Positions 23,232 to 33,975 of a stretch of DNA of 64,000 nucleotides are shown piece by piece. Every line of letters begins with the position of its first letter. The first letter of the stretch is position 1. The position numbers and the translations under genes are program-made. Origin of the DNA: Sphaerolaimus hirsutus (taxonomy: Eukaryota; Nematoda; Chromadorea; Monhysterida; Sphaerolaimidae). Below the pieces are notes generated by a model. It saw nothing but the letters and a program-made list of their open reading frames with translations. It was not told the origin of the DNA and did not search any database. The DNA lies in contig OZ038457.1 in assembly GCA_964036195.1 (NCBI GenBank), positions 17,449,147 to 17,513,146 on the forward strand, read 5' to 3'.

Positions 23232-23681
23232 TTTGGGTAGGTGTGTGGATTGAATGGGCCTGGGATGGAATGGTTGTTGAGGTGGAATTAGCGAGCAATT
23301 TGTGAGGAAAGTGCAGAGAAAAGGCTATTTCTAAGGTAACGAAACGCAACGTCATTTCGAAATTTTTCATTTTGCGAAAAAAGCGTTTCTACAGTAAAAT
23401 TTTTATAATGATGAAAAGCAGTTTGAAGCTGTTCCATGACAAAAAAATTCCATTTCGATGTTTTGTGAAAACTTCTCGATATTTGGTTATTGAACACGCT
23501 GATTGAAACACTCTTCGATTACTGATTCTTCACCCGTTTCGGGAAACTTATCTCATCACAACCACACCGACCCGGAACTGTAGCACGAAGATTGGATTAC
23601 CCGTCACCGTTTCAAAGTGAAATTTTTTCGTGAATTGTAAGTGATACCTGTCTCGAGCCAGTCTCTTGAGCATAAACAAAT
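23232..23681. promoter_or_regulatory. Divergent promoter region between PLAA and PSMB6
   Basis: 450 bp separate the two start codons, which face away from each other. No other gene or transposon boundary was seen inside. No TATA box or specific factor site is claimed. The inference of a shared promoter rests on the layout. Confidence 0.6.
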
Positions 23682-26600
23682 ATGGCCTTACGCGAATGCC
23701 CAGCCATTGCCCATTATCCTGATCAAACGGCAATTTCTACCGGGGTGAGTTTCAGCTGTGGCCTTGTCTTTTAGTTTTTGGCACCGTGCCAAGTTGCAAG
23801 ATTTTCCGCACTGACAACACAGACAACACTGGTGGCGTGCGAATTCGATGGGGGCGTCGTAGTTGGGACTGACTCTCGCACGTCTGCAGGCACCTACATT
23901 GTCAGTCGCACCACCGACAAAGTTACAAAAGTGACTGACAAGATTTACGTGCTGCGGTCCGGCTCTGCCGCCGACTCGCAAGCGCTGGCTGATATTGTCG
24001 CCTACCGCATGGAAATACTCAAGTGGGTTTCGGTATTTGCGCTGTTTTATTTTTGTGTACTGATCTGGCTGGAAGGTAGGATGGAGTTTTGCTGCCTTTT
24101 TTAAACCCAGTTTTGTCACAAACGTTCGACAATAAGGTTCAATGAATTTTTTCACAAGTTCGATAAATGTGTCTTCTCAATGTTCCAACATTTCACATGA
24201 GGATCAAAAACAGTCGAGGTGGAAAAATGTGGTGGTGTGCCTCAGTTAATCTAGAATTTCTCAGCGCATCTTGTGGCCATGCGAATTTATGCACCCTGTG
24301 CACGCGTGTGGCGGCACGATCAAAGGCGCCAAGACAAAAACATGAATGAAATCGGTGTGCCAGCGCCATTCCCTTACTGCAGGATCAAATCTTAGGGGGA
24401 GGCGCCTATACATACGTCCCAGCATACCAGCCCGCGCCCCCGCTCAAAAATCCTGGCTACGTCCCTGCATACAAGTTTAAAACACGATATTTCCGTTGCA
24501 GATACGTGGAAGAGGGCGGGCGCGACGTGTCGGTGTGGCGCGCGGCGCAGCTGTTCCGCCAGTACTGCTACGACTACAGGGACGACTTGATGTGCTCCAT
24601 GCTCGTGGTCGGCGTCGACGACCAGTTGGGCGGGCAGGTCTACGCCATCCCGTTGGGAGGTCGGTTTCTTTGTTGTGCTTGGATGTCATTGGTATGAGGG
24701 CGCCTGCGTCGTGAGTTTTTGCACAGGTTTCGGTGCATTGCCGCATCGTTAATTGAGTTTGTTTCACAAAACTTGAAACGCAATTGGCCATGTAATGTGA
24801 TGCATGTCGCTGACCGTGCAACGCAAGTGCGCTGCAGCGTTGCTTGTGCCGCATGCGTACTTCAGGGGGTGGCCGGTTTCCAAGAAGATAATTTTGGAAA
24901 TCGCGGTAGATGCTGAAAAAATTAGTGTGGAGCAGGGACGTAGCCAGGATTTTTGAGCGGGGTGGGGCGGATTGTAGGCGGGAGGGGCGAACGGGGGGGG
25001 AGCGGCGCCCCCCCCTAAAATTTTGCCCCTGTAGTAGCGGAATGGAGCCATGGCGCTGGCGCCATTCGTAGGCGCAGCGCCATGGCGTGTTTGGCGCTGG
25101 CGTTGGCGCCAACTTCCGCCGTATACATATTTTTGTACCTAATTATATGTTACTGGGCACAGCGTTGACTACATTTGCAACGTTTAGGGCCCCAAAAATG
25201 TACATAAATATAAGACAACACATAATGTACGACGGGAAAATGCGCGCTTGCGCGCAAAATTTCTGGAAAATACTTATGGAATCGCTATATAAAAGTGCCA
25301 CTCTTGGCATTTTTTATATCTGGTCCGGGAAGGGGGGGGGGCGGCCGCCCCCCCCCGTCCCCCCTGGCTACGTCCTTGGTGTTGAGGATGGCACAAAAAT
25401 TCTCAGTAATAAATAGTAATATATTTAGCGGCTGGCGAACGCTCCTCCCTCACCCCAATCATAAATAATTTTCTCGTCGCAGGTCTGGTTATGCGTCAAC
25501 CGGCCACCGCGTCCGGTTCTGGCTCCACCTTCTTGGGTGGCTTCATGGATTCCAATTGGAAGAAAGGAATGTCGCGCGACGAAGCCGAGAAACTCGTGCT
25601 GCAAGGTAATTGGTATCTGTTTTCTGCACCCATGGGGTTAACGGTGTTCAAAAACTTCAGATGACCGGTTTCTTTGTCCATAATCTCCGACTTTTTTCCA
25701 AAATCCTCTCATTTCTGACAATTTCACCACTTCAACCAGGGGTCTGCAAAATTTTGACCCTCGCGTGGCTGGATAGGTAGCAAATCGCTTCTCCGGAAGG
25801 ATACATAGGTGTAAAATTTTCTGGGGGGCAAAATAAATGTAAAAGACTATAACCTTTGCAATGTATAGAATATAAAAAGATGTAAATCAGGTTTAAAGTA
25901 GCTAAAAAATAGGCATATGACCAGTATATAGGGGGGCATCTCCCCCCTAGGGTTGGGAATTTCAAAATTTTCGGTTCCGGTTCTCGGTTCTCGGTTCCAA
26001 AAGATTTCGGTTCGGGTATCGGTTCCCGGTTCCTGAAAATTTTCGGTTCCGGTTCTCGGTTCGGTTCTTTAACTCGGTTCCGGTTCGGTTCTTTCGGTTC
26101 TAAAATGATCAAAATTTCGGTTCCGGGTAATAAAATAACCGGGTATTGGGTAATAATCGGCTGAACAACAGAAAAACAATATACCCAAATTTACATGTGT
26201 AAGTACATTGGTTGGATATTTCATACTACAGGAGCATATCACAGCTTATTATTTCATGGTAGCAGGGGTCTCCTAGGGGGGGGGGGCTGCCCCCCCCCCA
26301 AATCCGCCAGCTATCTATCTATCCCTGAGGCCGCTCAGCTATCTATCTATCCCGAGGCAAAATTTTTGGCTACTACCCCCAAAGACCCCACCCAAATCGC
26401 TCAGCTATCTATCTATCTGGAGTGGTTTTTGAGAAATTTTGCCACAATTTTCGCTAAAAATCACCAATTTTCGCACCTTTTTATAGTTTGTCACCTTCAA
26501 AATCGTGCTCTCCAGCTGTATGCATGGTATTATGCCTGTTTTTAGCCATTTTAAACCTACATTTGGCCACTTTTCACCGATTATTAGCGATTTTTTCCCC

Positions 26601-27703
26601 TTTCCGCCTTCTATGCACTGAAAAAGCCTATATATTTTGCCCCCGCGAGCCCCCCCCCAAGCCCCCCCCCCCAGAAATTTTTTTCAGCTATCCATCCCTC
26701 CGGAGGAGCGATTTGCTATCTATCCAGCCCCCGCGAGGGCCAAAATCTTGGAGACCCCTGCATGGTAGAATGCAGAAATCAGAGTTGTTATAATAATACT
26801 GGTATTTAAAAAAGTGTAAAAGCAAACATATACGTTTTCTGTACTCGCGTACTTTCAAAAAGTACACGAGTAAATGAGTACTGGTATTTTTTCTGGAGGA
26901 AACGTAAATGTATACGTAAACGTAGTAAGCGAGTGAGTACGCGTATTATTTTGAGTACAAACATAAATAACTTTTGCCAACTATGGTTAAAACTGCCACA
27001 AAACCAATAAAAACTACTACCAGTGATAATGTGTATACACCTTACAATGAAATCTACCATATCCCATCAGAATAAACGAACATACATAAAAAATTTCATC
27101 ATATTTATCAAAGCAATTTGATAAATATGATGAAATTTTGTTGTTTGTTCTTTATTCAGGTGGGATATGGCAGATTTCATTGTAAGGTGTAATGTCGCTG
27201 GAGTATATGTGAAATTACACGCTCCCGTGCAATCATTTTGCAAACAGATGAATTTTGCAATTCTGAACACGCAACAAGATGTTCAGCTGCTGTTTAAAGG
27301 CTTAGATGTAGGTGTTGAAAAAACGCCGTTTAAAAACTTAAAGATTCCTAGAAAATTTCGGTTCTTTCGGGTATTTACTTCGGTTCCGGGTATAAGTGCC
27401 GGTTCTCGGTTCCGGTTCGGTTCTCAAGCTCGGTTCCGGTTCTCGGTTCCAAAATAGTGCTCGGTTCTCGGTTCGGTTCGGGTCGGTTCGGTTCCCCAAC
27501 CCTACTCCCCCCCCCCCTGGAAACCGCCGACTCAAACCGCAGCCGTGTCTCTGGCGATGGAGCGCGACGGCAGCAGCGGCGGCGTGTGCCACATCGGTTG
27601 CCTGACCGGCGAGGGCATGACAAGGAAACTTTTCAGCACCGAAGATAAGACCTTGCCCACGTGGGAATTTCCACAGACTTATGAGGAAACTGTGCATGTT
27701 TAG
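23682..27703 (+). CDS. PSMB6: Proteasome subunit beta type-6 (beta-1, caspase-like)
   Basis: Five exons with matching phases: 23682-23744, 23823-24022, 24502-24659, 25483-25605 and 27543-27703 (stop TAG), 234 aa (human 239). The propeptide MALRECPAIAHYPDQTAISTG ends in Gly, followed by the mature N-terminal Thr of TTLVACEFDGGVVVGTDSRT, the autocatalytic Gly-Thr junction of active beta subunits. The active-site Asp lies in GTDSRT and the Lys in TTDKVTK. RSGSAADSQALADIV, YDYRDDLM and GGQVYAIPLGG are typical of beta-1, which cleaves after acidic residues in the 20S core. The first junction falls exactly between Gly and catalytic Thr. Intron 4 is packed with nested MITEs that reach to 13 bp before the last exon. 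Confidence 0.95.
24383..24467. mobile_element. A-family right-end fragment
   Basis: Ends CTCAAAAATCCTGGCTACGT followed by CCCTG, as in full A elements. The left part is missing. Confidence 0.55.
24933..25378. mobile_element. A-family hAT-like MITE
   Basis: Starts CAGGGACGTAGCCAGG and ends CCTGGCTACGTCCTTG. Flanks GTGTGGAG (24925-24932) and GTGTTGAG (25379-25386) match at 7 of 8. G-rich and C-rich subterminal runs, a block of GGCGCTGGCGCC/CGCCATGGCG palindromes, and GCGCGCTTGCGCGC in the core. In PSMB6 intron 3. Confidence 0.82.
25948..27504. mobile_element. Q-family hAT-like MITE nested in B, with a further B inside
   Basis: Starts TAGGGTTGGGAATTTC and ends GTTCCCCAACCCTA. The exact TSD CTCCCCCC lies at 25940-25947 and 27505-27512, although low-complexity C makes that less decisive. 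Subterminal arrays of CGGTTCCGGTTCTCGG units on both sides. Confidence 0.82.
26263..26760. mobile_element. B-family hAT-like MITE nested in Q
   Basis: Starts CAGGGGTCTCCTAGG and ends CTTGGAGACCCCTG. The exact TSD CATGGTAG lies at 26255-26262 and 26761-26768. Repeated AGCTATCTATCTATC units, the inverse of the B copy at 30870. Confidence 0.93.
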
Positions 27704-27727
27704 GGTGTGTTGATGTTGTGTTGATTT

Positions 27728-27919
27728 GGGCCTACACACTAGTTGACATCAAGATTTGTTTCAACTAAATTTTAGTTAATTATGTGATTTCAATGCTCCT
27801 GTGAGATGGAGCATAGTTAACTTTCATTGTTTTTGCAAAGCGTGGTGCTTTATAAATTTGTTATTTACTTGGTTTTCAGTTGACATTTATTTGCGATGTC
27901 AACTAGTGTGTGTGGGCCC
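27728..27919. mobile_element. N-family foldback MITE just past the PSMB6 stop
   Basis: Left GGGCCTACACACTAGTTGAC and right GTCAACTAGTGTGTGTGGGC. It starts 25 bp after the stop codon and so probably lies in the 3' UTR. Confidence 0.8.
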
Positions 27920-28567
27920 TATGTGTTTACATTGATAGTTTGACTGCGGGTTTTGGTCTTTTAGTTTTGTTGGTTTGTCTATTGGTCGGTATACCGGTGT
28001 AAGTAAATTATGTCAAATTCACTGCAGCTCGCGAAATGATTTTACTGATAATACGAAAACACCCGTAATAGTGTTGCATTCCGACACACAACAGTGTCAG
28101 CGACATGGCGTGATATCGGTGAATCGGAATAACGTGAGGGGGAAAAACGGAATACTCAATTTGAAATAGTAATTAGAGGCAAGTGCGAAGGGCTTCGAAA
28201 TCGTGAACAAATGTACTAATGACAGTATCCGCACACCAACAAAAAAAATAAAGAACAAAAGCACTAATGGTGATATATCCTCAAACCTACAAAAGTCATT
28301 CACTGAAAGTATGTTGTATTCCAGTTACTTTAGACCCTGCACTCGTGGTTCCCGCTAGAGGTATGCCAACGACTTTTTTACGCATGATTTTCATAACAAG
28401 TTGATAATAACACGCTGTTATAACGCTATAAGTACACTCATTCGCAACAATCATTGACTTCATCTTCTACACAAAAATCGCATGGTTTATCAATGTTGGC
28501 ACGCTTCCAACATGAGACATAAATGAGTGCGAGGCCAGAGTATCTTGTCCGCCAAGTATAATATTTA

Positions 28568-31500
28568 TCACCGCAAATATTTGGCAAAATTGAAAGCGTT
28601 GACACATTCCGGTGCGGCAACATTCACCAGCGTCACTTTGTGGTGCGGCTTGAAAGGCTCAGCTAGCACGGGCACGTAATCGGTGTCCTTCATGAACGTG
28701 CTGAAGTAGTTTGCAAACTCGGCGAACGAGTCCATGCCTCGTTTGAACTTGACCGCCATCTCGGGCGAGTGGAATTCCACATCGAGTTGGCAGAATGTGA
28801 CGCCCGCGTTGGCGAACGGGTGACCCCGCAGCAGGCCCTGTGTTATCGATGAGGGGGGGTATTTCTGTTGGAAATACGTTGTTTGTGCTGGCTTTATATC
28901 GTTGTTTGTGATATCTTTGGCTTTACGGATCTTTTTCTGGTAAAAATTAAGTTTGGGCGTATAACTGATCATTTGAGCCCTCCGATCATTGTCATCGACT
29001 TTATGGTGGCGATCGACTCCTTCTCATTGATGGTGCAGCGACGGAAATTGGTGACTACAAAAATTTTTAGCGTCAGCGTTCTTCATAGTTGCTTATTTCA
29101 AAAATGCCATGAAGAATAGCGATGGCGCAGCATCGCGTGATCCCTTCAAATCGTGCAGTTCAAAACCATGGTGTCATTGCTGGCCCTACGCACGCTAGTT
29201 GACTATGACAATATTTTATTATTGAACTTTTGACACGTGGCATGACAATTGATAAATTTGTATGACATTTTACATGACGTTTATAAGTCTAAAGAGCGTG
29301 GGACTCGAACATGGAGACTGGTTTCTATTCAGATTTTTGTTGGTATGGCGCTCCACACAGTGGTTGACGCTACTTTTTAGAAGTTGATTGAGTCAACTCA
29401 GAGTCAACTGTTCTTTTTTTAGTTGACCCTGGTAACTATTTAGTTGAAAACATGTGCACTTTTTCTGTAACTGCAAAATTTGGACATTTGACAATTTTGA
29501 GAAAGTGACAAGTCAACTAAAATGACACGCGTGCACTAAAAAGTGTATGTTTTTCTTTCAGTTGACATTTCTTTATGATTACACTTGTCAATTGGGTGAT
29601 TTTATTAGGCAAAAATCAACTTTAGTTGACATTTTTGCTGCACACAAATAACTGTTTTTTATAGTGAAAATGTCAACTAGTGAAAAAAGTGTTTGTAATG
29701 CATGCAAGTGTATGTTTTTAGTTGACATTTTCATTTTACAGAAATTCAATTGACACTAGTAGTCACTCTTCATTGTCAACTGCCCAAAATAGTGCAAAAA
29801 CATATGAAAAGAAATAAATCTATGTCAACTAGCATGTGCAGCACCTATGTCGCGGAACGATATTTAAATGCACATATAATCTGCGGAATGCACTTCCACA
29901 GGAAATATTTAAAAAATAAAAAGGCGTAGTCATTGTTGAAACAATTTTGATCTTTTTAATGATGACGTCAGGGCCGTATCCAGGGGGGGGCAGGGGGGTT
30001 GCAGCCCCCCCCCCCTCCCGGGGTGAGACTGAAAAAGTCCCGGAAAATGCATTTTTTTCCTATACATTGTTAGATCCTTCTTAAAAATTTTGCGTGCTAG
30101 CGCGCAATTTTTTCCTCATACATTGTATTTTTAGCGGATCGGTCCCCATAAACAAATATCCTTGAAAATGAACACATTTTTGCGACTTTCGCTGCATATG
30201 TATGCATATTTACATCTATATAGAGCGGTTCCTGGCGCTGGCGCCAACGCGAATAGCGCCATGGCGTGTTACCTTGGTATGGCGCTAGCGCCAAAACACC
30301 TTTCCGTCCCTATATAGGGGAAAAATTTAGGGGCCCCCGCTCAAAAATCCTAAGCCGGCCCCCATAAACAAGCAGCCCCCCCCTGCTCAAAAATCCTGGA
30401 TACGTCCCTGGATGACGTGATGATGGACTCATCAACTAAAATCCGAATTCAGGGCCGTATCCAGGGGGGGGCGGGGGGGGGCTGCAGCCCCCCCCCCCTC
30501 CCGGGGCGAGACTAGAAAGTGACCGGAAAATGCGACTTTTTTCAACGTCAGCGTAAAAATTTTTGCGCGCAAGCGCGCATTCTTCACCAGACATATGGTA
30601 TTATCATCAGATTTGCTCCATGTGGCCGCAAATCGTTATAAATACACTCGATGTCATGCTTTTTGCTGTTTTGTATGTATATCTACATACAAATACAGTG
30701 TTCCATGGCGCTGGCGCCAACGCCAATGGCGCCATGGCGTGGCGCCTACTAATAGCGCCAGCGCCATGGCGCCATTCCGCCACTATGTAGCTAAGATTTT
30801 AGGGGGCCCCCCCTCGCCGGCCTCCGTAAACAAGCAGCCCCCCCCGCTCAAAAATCCTGGATACGTCCCCAGGGGTCTCCAGGATTTTGACCCTCGCGGG
30901 GGCTGGATAGATAGCAAATCGCTCCTCCGGAGGGATAGATAGCTGAAAATTTTTCTGGGGGGGGGCTGGGGGGGGGCTTGGGGGGGGGCTCGCGGGGGCA
31001 AAATATATAGGCTTTTTCAGTGCATAGAAGGCTAAAAGGAGAAAAAATCGCTGGTAATTGGTTAAAAGTGGCTAAAAGTAGGTTTAAAATGGCTAAAAAC
31101 AGGCATATAACCATGCATATAGCTGGAGAGCACGATTTTGAAGGTGAAAAACTATAAAAAGGTGCGAAAATTAGTGATTTTGAGCGAAAATTGGGGGAAA
31201 ATTTCTCAAATTTCTCCAGATAGATAGATAGCTGAGCGATTTGGGGGGGGGTCTTTTGGGGTAGTAGCCAAAAATTTTGCCTCGGGATAGATAGATAGCT
31301 GAGCGGCCTCCGGGATAGATAGATAGCTGGCGGATTTGGGGGGGGGCAGCCCCCCCCCAGCCCCCCCCCTAGGAGACCCCTGTACGTCCCTGTCCGAATT
31401 TATGTACCTAAATAGTTGACACCCACTGTTTTTAGCACCTTTCAATGGACCATTTCTCACTCAGTCACCAAACAAACCGTGAGCAACGGGTACTCGAACC

Positions 31501-33197
31501 CTTCAATGTCCAGCGTGGCAAAGTGAAACAGCGTAGTATTGAGTCGCTGCTGCATAGCCTCATGCAAGGGATAGATGCCGACTTTCTTCTGCACGTACGT
31601 CTTTCCCTCGCGCACGCGCATTGTCAGCTGGCCGGGCTCCAAGCCCACGCCGATGTTCCACACGGTGCCGTACTTCTCGAAGTCATCGTACTGGGGGGCA
31701 GTCCCAGACACTGTACAAGGCCCTGTAACGTGTAAAAGACCCTGTAAAATATCATGTGTCATGTAAAAGTCCCTGTAAAGTGTCACATGTCACATAAAAG
31801 TCGCTGTAAAGTGTGATGTGTATCCACATCTTATTGTATCATATCCGAATCTTATGTTTTTTATATCAAATCTTACTTCTGGACATAAGATTTGGATACA
31901 AAAACATAAGATTTGGATACGATACAATAAGATTTGGGTACACATCACACTTTACAGGGTCCTTTACATGATACCTGACATTTTACAGGGTTTTTACATC
32001 ACATCTGACATTTTACAAGGTCTTTCACACAACCCATGACATTATACAGGGTCTTATACACTTCACAGGATCTTTTACAGAGTCTGGGACTGGCACCTGG
32101 TCCTTGTCGCCCGGCTCAATGCCGAATACCCGGCACTTCGGATAGGTGTCTTTGAACTCTTTCTCCACCAGCGAGTCGCCGCCGATGCCGATCGTCAGCC
32201 AGCGACAGTCGAACTTGTCTGGGAGCGAGTCCACCAGCGGCAGGAAGTACTTGATCTCGTCGTAGCGGCCCATGTGCCAGCCGAGGAACGGCGTCTTGTC
32301 TTTGATGTTCGAATTTGAGTGGATGCAGCCGTTCGTGATGCTGATGAAATTCTTCCAAAATGCGTCGCCAGGATTTTCCTGGGCTTTTTGAAGGATGCAA
32401 GATTTGATGCCGGCGCCGAGTTGCGTCGAGGTGCTGCTGTGTGGCGGCTGCTCGTTCGCCTATCGAGTGATAAATTTAGGATGTGATTTTATTCGTTGAT
32501 TGTGCTGTGATTAACTGATCAGTCAAGTTAACCTATGGCGGCCAGCGCACTAGTTGGCACATGTGTGTCAACTAGTAATTAGTATGTGCCAACTCTGATT
32601 TCGGATTTACATGCCGCAGAGCGATCTCAAAATACGGATGTGGCAGTGTTGAAAAATAAATATTACGGCTAGTGCGTTGGAAGATCGCACTGCGACACGT
32701 GAAACCGTAATTTGAGTTGACACAGGCCAGTTGACACACGTGTGTCAACTAGTGTGTGGGCCGCCAATAAGTAAAGTGCTTAATAGCTTCACTTTGGTTT
32801 ATAGGTATACACGTTTTACAATCGTTTTTCATACGCGTAGCGTCACGCCAACATGGGCGCGGCAGAAGCGTCAGCAAATTTTTATAGCTACCATATTTTC
32901 TCGAATAAAACCCAGCGGCATTTTTCCGCCGTGTTACTGGAGGTGCTCTTCTATAGGAGGTACGCCATTCGATTAGCAAAAATACGGTAAATATATAAAC
33001 ACGTACAACCTAACCAAAAAATCCAAACGCACCCTTTCATAGGAGAAATACTTCAACTGTCTCGCTGCCGTGTCAGCCCTCCTGGCATCTGCCTCATCCA
33101 GCCCGATAGCATATTTAGTCAATGTATAATAGACGGTGAACAGACAGAACGCGCTCACCGTGAGCACCAGCGTGGTTCGGTTCGACATGCTGTACAT
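28568..33197 (-). CDS. FkbM/Methyltransf_21-like methyltransferase with N-terminal membrane anchor
   Basis: Four exons in phase: 33197-33033, 32459-32097, 31690-31478 and 28837-28568 (stop TGA), 336 aa. The start is the first of two nearby ATGs (MYSMSNRTT). The exon may extend into a 5' UTR, since an acceptor-like CCACAG lies upstream. Residues 8-27 form one hydrophobic segment, as in a type II signal anchor of secretory-pathway enzymes. The catalytic part has the SAM-fold-like RWLTIGIGGDSLVEKEF and RVFGIEPG and the family hallmark FATLDIEGFEYPLL. The C-terminus has FCQLDVEFHSP, PVLAEPFKPHHKVTLVN and ECVNAF. The family match is from memory of FkbM proteins common in nematodes. Substrate unknown. 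Intron 2 is almost entirely one inverted-repeat element. Intron 3 (28838-31477) carries nested A and B MITEs. Convergent with PSMB6. Confidence 0.75.
29181..29844. mobile_element. N-type foldback region with several GTTGAC motifs
   Basis: Left GGCCCTACGCACGCTAGTTG and right ATGTCAACTAGCATGTGCAG. Between them, repeated AGTTGACATTTT-like stretches (29520-29800) suggest more than one related insertion. Boundaries approximate. Confidence 0.5.
29969..30410. mobile_element. A-family hAT-like MITE with exact 8-bp TSD
   Basis: Starts CAGGGCCGTATCCAGG and ends CCTGGATACGTCCCTG. The exact TSD GATGACGT lies at 29961-29968 and 30411-30418. C/G runs near both ends, GGCGCTGGCGCC-type palindromes inside. 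Confidence 0.94.
30450..31392. mobile_element. A-family MITE interrupted by a B element
   Basis: Starts CAGGGCCGTATCCAGG and ends TACGTCCCTG after the inserted B element. The exact TSD TCCGAATT lies at 30442-30449 and 31393-31400, which shows that the two halves are one insertion. Confidence 0.93.
30870..31382. mobile_element. B-family MITE inserted in the right terminus of A
   Basis: Starts CAGGGGTCTCCAGG and ends AGGAGACCCCTG. The exact TSD TACGTCCC lies at 30862-30869 and 31383-31390. The duplicated target is part of the A terminal repeat itself. GATAGATAGCTGAGCG units and G-runs inside. Confidence 0.94.
31695..32096 (-). mobile_element. Introner-like inverted-repeat element forming methyltransferase intron 2
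   Basis: The intron is 31691-32096. On the minus strand it begins GTGCCAGTCCCAGACTCTG and ends CAGTGTCTGGGACTGCCCCCCAG. The ends are inverted repeats (13 of 15 match from the donor GT inward). Inner arms such as CTGTAAAGTGTGATGTGTA are also inverted. CCAG stands at the end of the upstream exon and again at the acceptor, so a 4-bp duplication would supply the acceptor AG. Confidence 0.75.
32537..32765. mobile_element. N-type foldback MITE in methyltransferase intron 1
   Basis: Left GGCGGCCAGCGCACTAGTTG and right CAACTAGTGTGTGGGCCGCC, with inner ACACATGTGTGTCAACTAG-like arms. Confidence 0.75.
32891..32987. mobile_element. Short K-family MITE, TA target site
   Basis: Left CCATATTTTCTCGAATAAAA and right GCAAAAATACGG, flanked by TA at 32889-32890 and 32988-32989. 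Only 97 bp long. Confidence 0.6.
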
Positions 33198-33259
33198 GAC
33201 CGCCACCCGCCGCCGACCTGTGGTTGGGGACTGGGGTTTGGTTGTTGATTGTTGTTATT

Positions 33260-33975
33260 AGGCCCACACACGCTAGTTGACATCGCAAATTCTTGTCAAC
33301 TCGATGTCAACAAATTCCCAAAAAAATTAAAAGCATCATACTTAACAGAAACAATGAAAATGAAGTGTCATGATTAGGGATGGCCAAAAAATTTTTTGTT
33401 TTTTTAAACCGGTGACTTGTGATGTTACATACTCTGTGATGTTATATATAGCCATAGAATGGCTGTGGAGTCATGGGATAGCATTATAAGTGGTGATTTC
33501 TCTCAAAAATATCCATTTTAAGTCAACTTATTATGTATATCGCCTTTTGTTGTACGCTCATGATTTCAAGTAAAGTTTGGCATGTAAAAGTGCTTAAATA
33601 AGGTTATAAGAGCATTATGGTTATTATTATGACACAATAGCACAAACAGCTTTTACAGTGAAAATGCCGCAAAACTAATGAAAACAACCACAAATAGTAA
33701 TGTGCATGTGAAATTGCGCGCTTGCGCGCAAAAAAAATTGTAAAATACCTAGTGCTTAGTACTAAAAAGTTTGGTTTAAATTGTTGGGTTATTTTAAATA
33801 AAACGTTTTTTATTTAAAAAAAACCTTTGGAAAAAAACCTTTGGAAAAAAACCTTGGCCATCCCTAGTCATGATGTAAAATTAACTACCTATATGCGAAA
33901 ATCAGAAAGGTCGAAATTAAATAATTCACTCAAATTTAGTTGACAGTAATTCAGTTGACACCCAGTGTGTGGCGT
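33260..33975. mobile_element. N-family foldback MITE carrying a nested I element
   Basis: Left AGGCCCACACACGCTAGTTG and right CAGTTGACACCCAGTGTGTG. The inner part is split by the I element at 33375-33866. It lies just upstream of the methyltransferase 5' end. Confidence 0.7.
33375..33866. mobile_element. I-family hAT-like MITE nested in N
   Basis: Starts TAGGGATGGCCAAAAAATT and ends CCTTGGCCATCCCTA. The exact TSD GTCATGAT lies at 33367-33374 and 33867-33874. The core carries GCGCGCTTGCGCGC and the ATGGCTGTGGAGTCATGGGA segment shared with G elements. Confidence 0.93.

Larger units (their letters stand above)
25737..27529. mobile_element. B-family hAT-like MITE split by Q, next to the last PSMB6 exon
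   Basis: The left part 25737-25947 starts CAGGGGTCTGC. The right part 27505-27529 is a C-run ending CTGGAAACCGCCG. Flanks ACTTCAAC (25729-25736) and ACTCAAAC (27530-27537) match at 6 of 8. The C-run lies where the polypyrimidine tract of the PSMB6 exon at 27543 belongs. Confidence 0.6.

Noticed and set aside
24477..25112. 211-codon minus-strand ORF
   Set aside because: It is antisense to PSMB6 exon 3 and runs into an A element.
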